64,000 nt of DNA from Scandinavium sp036271055 (GCF_036271055.1 NZ_DATBBJ010000087.1:1-64000), one strand, 5' to 3'; shown: positions 1 to 8,243, numbered from the stretch's first letter. Program-made: numbers and translations. Notes: generated by a model from the sequence alone, not told the origin.

Positions 1-141
1 TCAGGGATGCTTCAAAAAAATGGAGTATGCCGATCCAGAACTGGCGGCTGGCGATGAGCCGTTTTATTATCGAGTTCGGTGACCGCCTGAGCGATCACCT
101 TTAATACGGTGGCAGTTACACAGAATTATTTACAGGGTCTC
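1..141 (+). mobile_element. Right end of an IS256-family insertion sequence
   Basis: The first 141 bases carry the last 33 codons of a transposase and, at 111-141, a terminal sequence of the kind that closes IS256-family elements (begins GGCAGTTACACAG, ends CAGGGTCTC). The remainder of the element lies outside the window, so the partner inverted repeat and the target-site duplication cannot be checked. The boundary at 141 is inferred from the family's usual end sequence. Confidence 0.75.
3..104 (+). CDS. IS256-family transposase, C-terminal fragment
   Basis: Open reading from the window edge to a TAA at 102-104, coding the last 33 residues of a transposase. The tail contains the block WSMPIQNWRLAMSRF followed by IIEFGDRLSDHL, which is the typical closing segment of IS256/IS285-type mutator transposases. 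The catalytic DDE residues would be upstream, outside the window. Whether the element is complete and active cannot be judged. It is oriented towards yobF-cspC, so read-through into that operon is possible. Confidence 0.75.
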   Translation, partial: RDASKKWSMPIQNWRLAMSRFIIEFGDRLSDHL

Positions 142-706
142 GCTTTTGCCCAGCCCTTCTATACCGAATTACGCTGATTTATTCCTCTTTATTCTTACGC
201 TCTTCTTGCTATTTTTAATCGTTCAACTCGAAACGTTTTAATTCTTTTACGACAGCATCTGACAACCGACTCCAAAAGCTAGCGAAACGTTTTTATTGCG
301 TGCTGATGAAACCTTGTCATCAAATTTTCATTATTCGGGTGCACCATCAATAATATTTAATACTTATATTTTGATTGCATTTTATAAGTCAGACTTTGGT
401 AATTTGTAGCATAACTATGCAATAAAAAGTCTAACCACAGTAAAATCTGGCGTTTCAGTGAAGGGCTGTTGGCAGAAACCAACCGGCTGAGACAGGGTAA
501 GGAACTCGTGCAGAGCCCGGCTAACAGGCATTCCTCTTGAATGCCGGCCCGCTGCAACCGTGTTACCTGATTGCATAATTGCGCAGAGGCTCACCACTTA
601 GGACAGTGATTTGTGCGACCGATCGAGACATGCTTAAAAATGGCTTGCCATTATTTACGTTGTATGTGATAACACGTTTTGGGTTAAACGAGGTACAGTT
701 CTGTCT
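142..706. other. 565-bp gene-free stretch between IS end and yobF
   Basis: No credible gene is seen. The left half is AT-rich and contains two copies of CGAAACGTTT (229-238 and 283-292), 54 bp apart, which resemble LacI/Cra-type half operators. From about 585 to 706 the sequence looks like the yobF-cspC leader of E. coli as I remember it, including a short GGCTTGCCATTA element and AACACGTTTTGGGTTAAACG just before yobF. In E. coli and relatives yebO and mgrB lie here; no reading frame matching either is present in this segment. Confidence 0.5.
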
Positions 707-823
707 ATGTGTGGCATTTTCAGTAAAGAAGTCCTGAGTAAACACGTTGTCGTTGAATACCGCTTCTCTGCCGAACCTTATATTAGTGCCTCATGCAGTA
801 ATGTCTCAGTTTTAGCTATGTAA
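707..823 (+). CDS. yobF: YobF small stress protein
   Basis: A 38-residue reading frame beginning MCGIFSKEVLSKHVVVEYRF, which matches the DUF2527 protein YobF, a small heat-shock-induced protein of unknown function co-transcribed with cspC. In E. coli the protein is 47 residues; here the reading frame ends after SVLAM because the bases following that codon differ, so the C-terminal segment is lost while the cspC ribosome-binding region downstream is kept. Gap to cspC is 40 bp. Whether the shorter form is functional is unknown. Confidence 0.8.
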   Translation: MCGIFSKEVLSKHVVVEYRFSAEPYISASCSNVSVLAM

Positions 824-863
824 GTGCCCTCGGGCGAAGAAAACACTCTAAGGAATTTTGCAA

Positions 864-1073
864 ATGGCAAAGATTAAAGGTCAAGTTAAGTGGTTCAACG
901 AGTCTAAAGGTTTTGGTTTCATTACTCCTGCAGACGGCAGCAAAGATGTATTCGTACATTTCTCTGCAATTCAGGGTAACGGCTTCAAAACTCTGGCTGA
1001 AGGCCAGAACGTTGAGTTCGAAATTCAGGACGGCCAGAAAGGTCCAGCTGCGGTTAACGTAACTGCTATCTGA
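864..1073 (+). CDS. cspC: Cold-shock-like protein CspC
   Basis: A 69-residue single cold-shock domain protein, as far as I can recall identical or nearly identical to E. coli CspC. It carries both nucleic-acid-binding motifs, KGFGFI (RNP1) and VFVHFSAI (RNP2). CspC is constitutively made at 37 C, binds single-stranded RNA/DNA, melts secondary structure and stabilises stress transcripts such as rpoS. The ATG at 864 is chosen because it follows AAGGAATTTTGCAA and gives the family length; an in-frame TTG six bases upstream is less likely. Co-transcribed with yobF and followed by an intrinsic terminator. Confidence 0.97.
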
Positions 1074-1108
1074 TTACGAACCCACTGATCTCATATGAAA
1101 TCAGCCAT

Positions 1109-1135
1109 AAAGCCTCGCGATAAGCGGGGCTTTTT
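1109..1135 (+). terminator. Intrinsic terminator after cspC
   Basis: GC-rich hairpin (AAGCCTCGC, loop GATAA, GCGGGGCTT) followed by a run of five T. It closes the yobF-cspC transcript before the penicillin-binding protein gene. Confidence 0.85.
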
Positions 1136-1276
1136 ACATTCATGACAGAATGTGTCCACAAGCCCTCTCAGTCGCGCTTTGTTGCAAAACCACATCGTTA
1201 TTAGCATTGTTTATCGCTCATCCCACTCCCTTTTCACGTTAAATCATCAGGTTGTAAATAATAACCGGGAGCCGGA

Positions 1277-3010
1277 GTGCAAAACCATCGCCGTCATTTT
1301 ACCCCAGTCCGTTTTGGCCTGGTGTGTTTGGGTATTTGTTGTTGTCTGGGCCTGCTGTTAGCCCGAGTCGGCTGGCTGCAAATAATCTCGCCAGATAATC
1401 TGGTGAAACAAGAAGATATGCGTTCATTACGCGAAGAACCGATTGAAGTCCCGCGCGGGATGATTGTGGACAGGGAAGGGCGTCCATTGGCGGTAAGCGT
1501 GCCTGTCAGCGCTATTTGGGTGGATCCGCAAACGTTGCTGTCGAAAGGGGGCGTTGGATACGGTGCGCGTTGGCAGGCGCTTGCGAAAGCACTGAATCTC
1601 TCACTCACTGATTTAACCAGGCGTATTACACAGCATCCCCATTCACGCTTTCTTTATCTTGCCCGTCAGGTGGATCCCCAACAGGCCGCCTGGATCGACA
1701 AACTTCATCTTCCCGGCATCAACCTGCGGGATGAATCGCGCCGCTTTTACCCTGCGGGTCATGTTGCGGCCAACCTGATTGGATTTACGAATATCGATGA
1801 TCAGGGCATTGAAGGTGTTGAAAAAAGCTTTAATGCGCAGTTGCAGGGTAAGCCAGGGCTACGACTGGTGCGTAAAGACAGGCACGGGAATGTTATTGAA
1901 AACCTGACCGAGCATGCGGCGGTGCCAGCGCACACGCTACAGCTCAGCATTGATGAACGACTCCAGACCGTGACTGAAGATGCGCTGGATAACGCGGTAC
2001 GCTGGAACAAAGCCGAATCAGGGGCTTCTATCCTTATCAAAATTGATACCGGTGAAATTTTGTCGATGGCGAGCTACCCGGATTTCAACCCGAACAACCG
2101 CGAGAAAGCGACGTTGGATGATTTCCGCAACCGTGCGATAAGCGATACTTTTGAGCCGGGTTCGACCGTAAAACCGCTGGTGATTATGACCGCGTTGCAG
2201 CAGGGCATTGTTCGCCCTGACAGTGTGGTTGACACCCATCCTTATACGCTTGATGGGCACCGCATTCGTGACGTCGGTTTTTATCCTGAACTGAGTCTCA
2301 CCGGTATTTTGCAGAAATCCAGTGACACGGGTGTATCGCATCTTTCACTCGCTATGCCCATCCAGCACTTGCTGGATACCTATAAAGGTTTCGGTTTTGG
2401 TGAACCAACCGGTTTAGGGTTAACAGGCGAGAGCCAGGGTTACATGCCGCAGCGCCGTTTTTGGGGACAGCTTGACCGTGCCACGTTCTCTTTTGGCTAT
2501 GGCTTGATGGTAACCCCGCTCCAGTTGGCGCATGTCTATGCCACTATTGGTGGCTTCGGGATTTCGCGCCCGCTCTCGATTACGCGCATTGACCCGCCGG
2601 TAATGGGCCACCGCGTGATGTCTGATGAAATTGTTCACCAGGTTGAACACATGATGGAAAGCGTGGCGCTGCCGGGCGGTGGCGGAATTAAAGCTGCAGT
2701 GCATGACTATCGCGTAGCAGTAAAAACCGGTACGGCGAAGAAGATTGGCCCAGACGGCAAGTATATCGACAAATACATCGCTTACACCGCAGGCGTCGCG
2801 CCGGCCAGCAATCCAAAGTATGCGCTGGTGGTGGTAATCAACGATCCGGAAAATGGCAAATACTACGGTGGTGCGGTTTCTGCGCCTGTATTCAGTCAAA
2901 TTATGGGTGATGTGCTGCGCCTGGAAAATGTGATGCCTGACGGTATTGCTCCCGGTTCAGCTAACTTAATCGTGATGGACCACAATAACGCACTCGCACC
3001 CTCTCTGTAA
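1277..3010 (+). CDS. FtsI-type penicillin-binding protein (PBP3 paralogue, PBP3SAL-like)
   Basis: 577-residue class B penicillin-binding protein, a peptidoglycan DD-transpeptidase anchored in the inner membrane. It starts at a GTG after GGGAGCCGGA. A single membrane segment lies at about residues 14-35, a pedestal domain at about 55-215 and the transpeptidase domain at about 240-570, with the active-site STVK at 296-299 and KTGT at 483-486. The second motif, normally SxN in FtsI, reads SSD (348-350). Position between cspC and rlmA is the same as the second FtsI of Salmonella, which supports septation in acid and inside host cells; the present gene is likely its orthologue. The dcw-cluster ftsI is elsewhere, so this is an extra copy with a specialised role. 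Confidence 0.88.
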   Translation: MQNHRRHFTPVRFGLVCLGICCCLGLLLARVGWLQIISPDNLVKQEDMRSLREEPIEVPRGMIVDREGRPLAVSVPVSAIWVDPQTLLSKGGVGYGARWQALAKALNLSLTDLTRRITQHPHSRFLYLARQVDPQQAAWIDKLHLPGINLRDESRRFYPAGHVAANLIGFTNIDDQGIEGVEKSFNAQLQGKPGLRLVRKDRHGNVIENLTEHAAVPAHTLQLSIDERLQTVTEDALDNAVRWNKAESGASILIKIDTGEILSMASYPDFNPNNREKATLDDFRNRAISDTFEPGSTVKPLVIMTALQQGIVRPDSVVDTHPYTLDGHRIRDVGFYPELSLTGILQKSSDTGVSHLSLAMPIQHLLDTYKGFGFGEPTGLGLTGESQGYMPQRRFWGQLDRATFSFGYGLMVTPLQLAHVYATIGGFGISRPLSITRIDPPVMGHRVMSDEIVHQVEHMMESVALPGGGGIKAAVHDYRVAVKTGTAKKIGPDGKYIDKYIAYTAGVAPASNPKYALVVVINDPENGKYYGGAVSAPVFSQIMGDVLRLENVMPDGIAPGSANLIVMDHNNALAPSL

Positions 3011-3072
3011 TTCATTCACCTGAAGGGCGAATAGCGTTACACTTTCGCCCTTTCAATGATACCGGAGTCATC

Positions 3073-3867
3073 ATGTCCTGGAGTTGTCCTCTCTGTCATG
3101 CGCCGCTTGAGCGCCAGAACAACAGTTATATTTGCCCACAGCGCCATCAGTTCGATCTGGCGAAAGAAGGGTACATTAATCTGTTGCCGGTGCAGCATAA
3201 GCGCTCGCGCGATCCGGGAGACAGTGCGGAAATGATGCAAGCTCGTCGCGCTTTTTTAGATGCGGGCCACTATCAGCCTTTACGCGACGCCATTAGCGAA
3301 ATCCTCAAACCCTCTGTGCCGGAAAATATCCTTGATATCGGCTGTGGTGAAGGTTATTACACCCATGCCTTTGCCGAGATTGCCGGGCACACATGGGGGC
3401 TGGACGTATCAAAAGTTGCCGTTCGCTACGGGGCAAAACGTTATCCGCAGGTCGATTTTTGTGTCGCATCTAGCCAGCGTTTGCCGTTTAGCGACACCTG
3501 CATGGATGCCATCGTGCGAATTTATGCCCCGTGCAATCCGCAAGAGCTGGAAAGGGTCGTTAAACCGAATGGATTAGTGATCACCGCAACGCCAGGGCCG
3601 CGTCATCTGATGGAGTTGAAAGGGCTGATTTACGATGAAATTCGCCTGCACGATGAAAACAGCGAAGAATTGCCTGGATTCGGAAAGATTGAACAGCGTC
3701 AGCTGGCTTATCCGATGACATTAACGGGCGGGGAAGCTGTCGCGTTGCTGCAAATGACGCCATTTGCCTGGCGCGCTAAACCGGAAGTATGGGAAAAACT
3801 GGCGGGGCTTGAACATTTTGACTGCCAGACCGATTTCCTGATTCAGGTCTGGCAGCGGAAAGTTTAA
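3073..3867 (+). CDS. rlmA: 23S rRNA (guanine(745)-N(1))-methyltransferase RlmA
   Basis: 264 residues (family about 269). It methylates N1 of G745 in 23S rRNA helix 35 using S-adenosylmethionine. The N-terminal zinc-binding module shows Cys at positions 5, 8 and 22 with His 26 (CPLC and CPQRHQFD). The Rossmann methyltransferase core follows with motif I LDIGCGEGYY at about 92-101. It overlaps the convergent mntP stop by four bases, as neighbours do in E. coli. RlmA-type methylation influences susceptibility to some macrolide and viomycin-class drugs in related bacteria. Confidence 0.95.
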   Translation: MSWSCPLCHAPLERQNNSYICPQRHQFDLAKEGYINLLPVQHKRSRDPGDSAEMMQARRAFLDAGHYQPLRDAISEILKPSVPENILDIGCGEGYYTHAFAEIAGHTWGLDVSKVAVRYGAKRYPQVDFCVASSQRLPFSDTCMDAIVRIYAPCNPQELERVVKPNGLVITATPGPRHLMELKGLIYDEIRLHDENSEELPGFGKIEQRQLAYPMTLTGGEAVALLQMTPFAWRAKPEVWEKLAGLEHFDCQTDFLIQVWQRKV

Positions 3868-4430
3868 CCGGCGAAGTGGCTCCAGAGGATCTGTACGCCA
3901 ATTCCTATCAGCACAAGACCGCCGAGGATCTCGGCGCGTTTGCCCAATAATGGACCGATAAAGCGTCCAACCATCATGCCTATGGTGGTCATCACAAGCG
4001 TTGCGCAGCCAATGGCCAGTGCGGTGTAAACAATATTGACCTGTAAGAAAGCGAGACCCACACCGACGGCCATCGCATCAAGGCTGGTGGCAATAGCCGT
4101 GGTGACCAGCAGCCAGAAACCGTGGCGGGTAGGGGCTTGTTCTTCGCCTTCTTCATTCCCACGCCAGCCTTCAATCAGCATACGTCCGCCAAGGAAAACC
4201 AGCAGCACGAAAGCAATCCAGTGGTTCCATTCCAGCACGAACTGGCTGGCAAGCATGCCAAGGCCCCAGCCGAGGAGCGGGGTGATCGCTTCGACGCAGC
4301 CGAATATGAGGCCTGTACGTAACGCTTCGGAGAACTTGGGTTTATGTAGAGAAGCCCCTTTGCTTATCGAGACGGCAAATGCGTCCATCGACATACCAAA
4401 GGCAAGTAGGATAGTGGCTGAGAGATTCAT
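3864..4430 (-). CDS. mntP: Manganese efflux pump MntP
   Basis: 188-residue inner-membrane protein with six predicted hydrophobic segments that exports Mn2+ and protects against manganese excess. It belongs to the MntP/YebN (DUF204) family: two repeated halves each with an acidic membrane motif, GMSMDAFAVSI near residues 11-21 and TSLDAMAVGVGLAF in the second half. The start at 4430 gives the E. coli length and N-terminus MNLSATILLAFGMSMDAF; a further upstream in-frame ATG would add nine residues inside the riboswitch leader. Expression is expected to be controlled by manganese through the leader riboswitch and by MntR, both visible upstream. Confidence 0.95.
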   Translation of the reverse strand: MNLSATILLAFGMSMDAFAVSISKGASLHKPKFSEALRTGLIFGCVEAITPLLGWGLGMLASQFVLEWNHWIAFVLLVFLGGRMLIEGWRGNEEGEEQAPTRHGFWLLVTTAIATSLDAMAVGVGLAFLQVNIVYTALAIGCATLVMTTIGMMVGRFIGPLLGKRAEILGGLVLIGIGVQILWSHFAG

Positions 4431-4439
4431 CGCTTGTCC

Positions 4440-4632
4440 TGACCGGGGAATTTCCATATGACATACCGCTGCCCCCAGTAAACATACACCATCTATGGCG
4501 TATAGCAGTGATATGTCTATGGTCTCGCCTGCTCATCATGCTGATGAACCGTACGTGCCACGTTTTGCAACGAGTATGTTGACACGTACATTTCCGGGAA
4601 TGGAAATCGGCTACTCCCCAACGACGGGCGCA
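4440..4632 (-). ncRNA. yybP-ykoY manganese riboswitch (mntP leader)
   Basis: On the minus strand the leader contains the family hallmark GGGGAGTAGCC (4609-4619), the segment CAACATACTCG (4571-4581) and the closing GGCGAGACC (4521-4529), the conserved elements of the yybP-ykoY class that senses Mn2+. The downstream part up to the mntP start acts as expression platform. Ends are approximate. In E. coli the equivalent leader raises mntP translation when manganese is high. Confidence 0.9.
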
Positions 4633-4763
4633 ACCTTAACATAAGTTGAGAAAATAAAACAATAACAAAAAGCCATTATATCAATGACTAATTGATAACG
4701 ATTTTCATTTAAATGAAAGCGTAATAAAAACGTTAATAAATATGAGGAACAATCTGAGGAAAT

Positions 4764-4821
4764 ATAGCCAGTGCTATAAAGTGAATTGTGCAAATTAACT
4801 TCATATATAGCACGTGCTATA
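4764..4821. promoter_or_regulatory. Two MntR-like boxes upstream of mntP
   Basis: Two inverted repeats of the same design, TATAGC-CAGT-GCTATA at 4764-4779 and TATAGC-ACGT-GCTATA at 4806-4821, with centres 42 bp apart (four helical turns). The second is embedded in an 18-bp perfect palindrome (4805-4822). They closely match the enterobacterial MntR operator core (ATAGC-N4-GCTAT) known from mntH and mntP. They lie upstream of the riboswitch leader, fitting MntR-dependent control of mntP. The rest of 4636-4763 is AT-rich and shows no gene. Confidence 0.75.
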
Positions 4822-4829
4822 TTCATAAC

Positions 4830-5288
4830 TCATTGAGTCGTTGAGAGAAGTTTGTAGATGCGCTCCAGGTCGTCGATATTTCGCACACGCACCAGTAGAC
4901 GTCGATGTTCTAATTGCATCACCAGCACGCCGTCCTCAGATAAATTCATCTCTTTAATTCGGGGATAGGCAATCCACACGTTGGCGAAGAAGAAGCCCTG
5001 TTGTTTAAAAATAATTTTTGGCGTGCGGATCCAGAACAGATATAAGCCCATTAACGCCAGCGCACATAATAACCATGTGGTTATTAATTGGCCGTTGGCA
5101 TTAACGTTTTGATAGATAAGAATTGCCACCAGGCCGACAAAGATTGCCCCATCGATACGTCCACGGCGGAGCAGGGGGATTGCGAGCAGCACGGGGCCAT
5201 TCAGGCGCGGCATGATGAATTGGTCATAAATAGCAAAGGCCAGCAGTGCCACGATAAACAGCACCAACACCCAATCCGTGATAACCAT
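4830..5288 (-). CDS. yobD: UPF0266 membrane protein YobD
   Basis: 152-residue integral membrane protein of the DUF986/UPF0266 family, function unknown. Three hydrophobic segments are visible in the N-terminal half (about residues 5-23, 40-60 and 68-85), followed by a cytoplasmic C-terminal part ending LERIYKLLSTTQ. The ATG at 5288 follows GGAGGTT at ideal spacing and gives the E. coli N-terminus; the longer frame is not used. It lies downstream of manXYZ in the same direction, separated by a hairpin, as in E. coli. Confidence 0.9.
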   Translation of the reverse strand: MVITDWVLVLFIVALLAFAIYDQFIMPRLNGPVLLAIPLLRRGRIDGAIFVGLVAILIYQNVNANGQLITTWLLCALALMGLYLFWIRTPKIIFKQQGFFFANVWIAYPRIKEMNLSEDGVLVMQLEHRRLLVRVRNIDDLERIYKLLSTTQ

Positions 5289-5301
5289 TAAACCTCCAGA
5301 A

Positions 5302-5328
5302 ATAAAAACCGGGGGCAAGCCCCCGGCG
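5302..5328 (-). terminator. Intrinsic terminator after manXYZ
   Basis: On the minus strand, GCCGGGGGC-TTGC-CCCCGG is followed by TTTTTATT. It lies between manZ and yobD, so yobD transcription from the man promoter is probably by partial read-through. Confidence 0.8.
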
Positions 5329-5349
5329 TATTACTTAATCATCGAACAA

Positions 5350-6201
5350 TTACAGACCCAACAGGCCAACCGCATAACCGGCGATACCAATGACGAAGAA
5401 GCCAATGATAATCCACAGTGGGTTTACTTTGTTGCGCAGCAGCCACATACAACCGAAGGTCAGCAACAGCGGAACCAGACCCGGCATCAGCTGGTCGAGA
5501 ATGGTTTGTACAGTGGTCACGTGAACCTGGCCATCAGAACCGGTGATTTTCGACACCACCAGTGGGATGTTCACGTGCGTCCACTTGTTAACCAATGCCC
5601 CCATGACAAACAGGCCGAGGATTGACGCCCCCTCTGTCAGTTTCTGCAGGAAGCCACCACCCATATCCTGAACGATGTCCACGCCTTTACGGTAGCCGTA
5701 AGCCACACCGTAGTAACGCACCGCCAGACGCACGGCATTGAACAGGATGAAGAACAGCAGAGGACCAAGCAGGCTGCCGCTCATCGCGATACCGGCACCC
5801 AGTGCCGCAAATACCGGACGAACAGTACCCCAGAAGATTGGGTCACCAACGCCTGCCAGCGGACCCATCAGACCCACTTTGATACCGTTGATGGCACCAT
5901 CGTCGATCTCTGCGCCGTTAGCACGCTGCTCTTCCATCGCCAGTGTTACACCAAGAACCGGTGCAGCTACATATGGATGGGTGTTAAAGAATTCCAGGTG
6001 ACGTTTAATCGCCTGACGACGCGCATCGTTGTTTTCCGGGTACAGACGACGAATTGCCGGCACCATGGAGAAGCAGAAGCCCAGCGCCTGCATACGTTCG
6101 AAGTTCCATGAACCCTGGAACAGGTTAGAACGCAGGAATACGGCACGGATGTCGCTCTGAGTGAGTTTTTTCTCTGGAGTCGCTTTTGTGATATCAACCA
6201 T
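5350..6201 (-). CDS. manZ: PTS mannose transporter subunit IID
   Basis: 283-residue membrane component of the mannose-class PTS permease. With ManY it forms the channel that imports mannose, glucose, glucosamine and N-acetylglucosamine; the complex is also the entry door for phage lambda DNA and for class IIa-type bacteriocins. The family signature block (NGIKVGLMGPLAGVGDPIFW) is intact. The start is placed at the ATG 6201 with AGGTGAG five bases upstream, giving the E. coli N-terminus MVD; an upstream in-frame GTG would add three residues. It follows manY with a 12-bp gap. Confidence 0.96.
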   Translation of the reverse strand: MVDITKATPEKKLTQSDIRAVFLRSNLFQGSWNFERMQALGFCFSMVPAIRRLYPENNDARRQAIKRHLEFFNTHPYVAAPVLGVTLAMEEQRANGAEIDDGAINGIKVGLMGPLAGVGDPIFWGTVRPVFAALGAGIAMSGSLLGPLLFFILFNAVRLAVRYYGVAYGYRKGVDIVQDMGGGFLQKLTEGASILGLFVMGALVNKWTHVNIPLVVSKITGSDGQVHVTTVQTILDQLMPGLVPLLLTFGCMWLLRNKVNPLWIIIGFFVIGIAGYAVGLLGL

Positions 6202-6213
6202 TTCGCTCACCTG

Positions 6214-7011
6214 TTAGTCCAGTTGGTTATCGAGATCGTTGTTAGCAGCCTGTGCGTGGCCACCTGCAACACGATTGTATTTAGGGCTCAACTGGATATA
6301 CAGAATTGCCATAACTGCACCAATCACACCCAGCGCAACCAGGTTGAAGTTGGTGAATGCAGCGGTCACGAAACCGAGGTAGAAGAACGGCATCAGGTAG
6401 CCTGCACGCATCATGTTGATGACCATTGCGTAACCGACCACCACGATCATGCCACCCGCGATGTTCAGACCACCGGTTACCACTTCAGGAATTGCATTCA
6501 GCATGCTCTGTACTTCACTGGTGCCCACAGAAATAGCAACGATCACCGCAGGGATAGCGATACGCATTGCTTGCAGGAACAGGGAAGAGACGTGAAGCCA
6601 GGACAGCGCCGTCAGGTTGCCGTTATTCGCCGCCTTATCTGCCGCGTGCTGGAAGGCAACGGTGATGGTACGAACGATAATGGTCAGAACCTGGCCTGCT
6701 GCCGCCAGTGGGATTGCCAGTGCAATACCGGCACCGATGCTTTGGTGGCCTGCAATGACCAGTACGGTAGAAATGATGGATGCCAGCGCTGCATCAGGTG
6801 CAACTGCTGCACCGATGTTCATCCAGCCCAGGGCGATCATTTCCAGCGTACCACCGATGATAATACCGGTTTTCATGTCGCCGAGGACTGCACCAATCAG
6901 GGTACAAGCCACCAGCGGACGGTGGAACTGAAATTCATCGAGTACGGATTCCATACCCGCAATACACGCAACGACGAACACCAGCACAATCTGAAGAGTG
7001 GTAATCTCCAT
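6214..7011 (-). CDS. manY: PTS mannose transporter subunit IIC
   Basis: 265-residue polytopic inner-membrane protein, the sugar-binding channel subunit of the mannose PTS. It starts MEITTLQIVLVFVVACIAGM and has many alternating hydrophobic segments across its length, with the conserved region ALGWMNIGAAVAPDAALAS near residues 60-80. Length equals the E. coli protein within one residue. Second gene of manXYZ; the 59-bp gap from manX carries a ribosome site for independent translation. Confidence 0.96.
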   Translation of the reverse strand: MEITTLQIVLVFVVACIAGMESVLDEFQFHRPLVACTLIGAVLGDMKTGIIIGGTLEMIALGWMNIGAAVAPDAALASIISTVLVIAGHQSIGAGIALAIPLAAAGQVLTIIVRTITVAFQHAADKAANNGNLTALSWLHVSSLFLQAMRIAIPAVIVAISVGTSEVQSMLNAIPEVVTGGLNIAGGMIVVVGYAMVINMMRAGYLMPFFYLGFVTAAFTNFNLVALGVIGAVMAILYIQLSPKYNRVAGGHAQAANNDLDNQLD

Positions 7012-7070
7012 TGTACTTCTCCTATAACGTAAGCCTTAAGTATGAAAATTCAGTAACGAGCAGGGCAGGT

Positions 7071-8039
7071 TTATTTGCCGACCTTGCTGATCAAATCCAT
7101 CATTTTCAGTCTCTGGTCGGTAGACACTTTACGTGCTTCCAGTTCAATACCGCGTGCATTCAGCTTGTTGAAAGCTTCGATATCTTTTTCATCAACTGAA
7201 ATCGCGTTGTTGACCTGTGTTTTGCCCTGACGGAATGCCATGCCACCAATGTTAACGGTGGTGATTTTCACGCCTTGCTCAACGATACGCTCCACATCAG
7301 TCGGATTGGTAAACAGCAGCATGACACGGTCGCCCGCATATTGTGGGTTGTTGTAAACGCGGATCATTTTCGCGACATCAACCACATGCGCGGTCACACC
7401 CGGAGGCGCAACCTGCGTCAGCAGCGTTTTACGTACGGTATCCGCAGCAACTTCGTCACTGACGACGATGATGCGGGTCACGTTTGTCTCTTTCGTCCAG
7501 CGGGTGGCGACCTGACCGTGAATCAGACGGTCATCGATACGCGCAAGGCCGATGATCATATAGTCATTCGGACCCATTGGTTTCGCGGGAACATTTGCTT
7601 TTGGCGCAGCAGCGACCACAGCCGGAGCCGCTTTTTCAACCGGTTTTGCTTTCAGCGCTTTCACGCCTTCACGTCCGGTTTCGACAGCGACAGACACCAG
7701 CTCGTCAAAGCTTGGGTTGTCATCGCGTGCCATCAGCGTTTCGACCAGCATTGGAATGTTGACCCCAGCGATGACTTCGTAATGCTCTTTATCGACGACA
7801 ATGCGACTGGCAGCGTTGAACGGGCTACCACCCCATGTATCGACGAGAAATAGCACACCCTTACTGGTGTCCAATTTTTCGAGCTGTGCGTTGTACTTCT
7901 CGATGAGTGTTTCTGCGTTTTCGCCAGGCACGAAATCGATCCAGCCGACGTTTTCTTGCTCGCCCAACAGCATCTCAGCTGTTTTCAGCAGCTGTTCTGC
8001 AGCCCAACCATGTGTGCCTATTACAATAGCAATCGTCAC
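7071..8039 (-). CDS. manX: PTS mannose transporter subunit IIAB
   Basis: 322-residue cytoplasmic fusion of IIA (about 1-130) and IIB (about 158-322) joined by an Ala/Pro-rich linker. The phosphorylated IIA histidine is His10 (IVIGTHGW) and the IIB histidine lies in RIDDRLIHGQ. Phosphate passes from HPr through both sites to incoming mannose-type sugars. Translation starts at GTG 8039 after AGGAGGTAGCAA, as in E. coli. First gene of manXYZ; the upstream region carries Mlc/NagC-like sites. In E. coli the mRNA is also a target of the sRNA SgrS during sugar-phosphate stress. Confidence 0.96.
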   Translation of the reverse strand: MTIAIVIGTHGWAAEQLLKTAEMLLGEQENVGWIDFVPGENAETLIEKYNAQLEKLDTSKGVLFLVDTWGGSPFNAASRIVVDKEHYEVIAGVNIPMLVETLMARDDNPSFDELVSVAVETGREGVKALKAKPVEKAAPAVVAAAPKANVPAKPMGPNDYMIIGLARIDDRLIHGQVATRWTKETNVTRIIVVSDEVAADTVRKTLLTQVAPPGVTAHVVDVAKMIRVYNNPQYAGDRVMLLFTNPTDVERIVEQGVKITTVNIGGMAFRQGKTQVNNAISVDEKDIEAFNKLNARGIELEARKVSTDQRLKMMDLISKVGK

Positions 8040-8153
8040 TTGCTACCTCCTTTTATTATCGTTGCGACAAAACATCTGGCGCATGATGAACCGTAAGCTG
8101 TAAGCGAATCGATTCAGATAGGGGTTAGAGTTAAAGAACGGGTTACATCCGGG

Positions 8154-8243
8154 AATTATTTTAGATAGTGAAAAAATAATTAATGTGATGAAGATCCGTA
8201 ATTTACTCATCCGGGATCAATAATTTTGAGGCGCAAAAAATCG
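8154..8243. promoter_or_regulatory. Candidate Mlc/NagC operators of manXYZ
   Basis: In the 442-bp region between manX and yoaE two sites fit the Mlc/NagC pattern. 8154-8183 is an AT-rich inverted repeat (AATTATTTT ... AAAATAATT), and 8219-8243 (AATAATTTTGAGGCGCAAAA, then AATCG) closely resembles the E. coli manX Mlc site. TGTGATGAAGATCCG at 8185-8199 could be a weak CRP site. Assignment is by pattern memory, not footprinting. The rest of 8244-8481 shows no gene. Confidence 0.5.

Noticed and set aside
142..706. Remnant of yebO or mgrB
   Set aside because: No frame in this stretch shows recognisable similarity to either protein; a 30-codon stretch near 445-540 looked coding at first but matches nothing known.
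2420..2899. Minus-strand frame of 159 codons inside the PBP gene
   Set aside because: Shadow of the transpeptidase domain; no upstream signals.
6223..7032. Long open frame of 269 codons on the plus strand opposite manY
   Set aside because: It is antisense to a conserved PTS gene, has His/Cys/Asn-rich low-complexity composition typical of shadow frames and no ribosome site.
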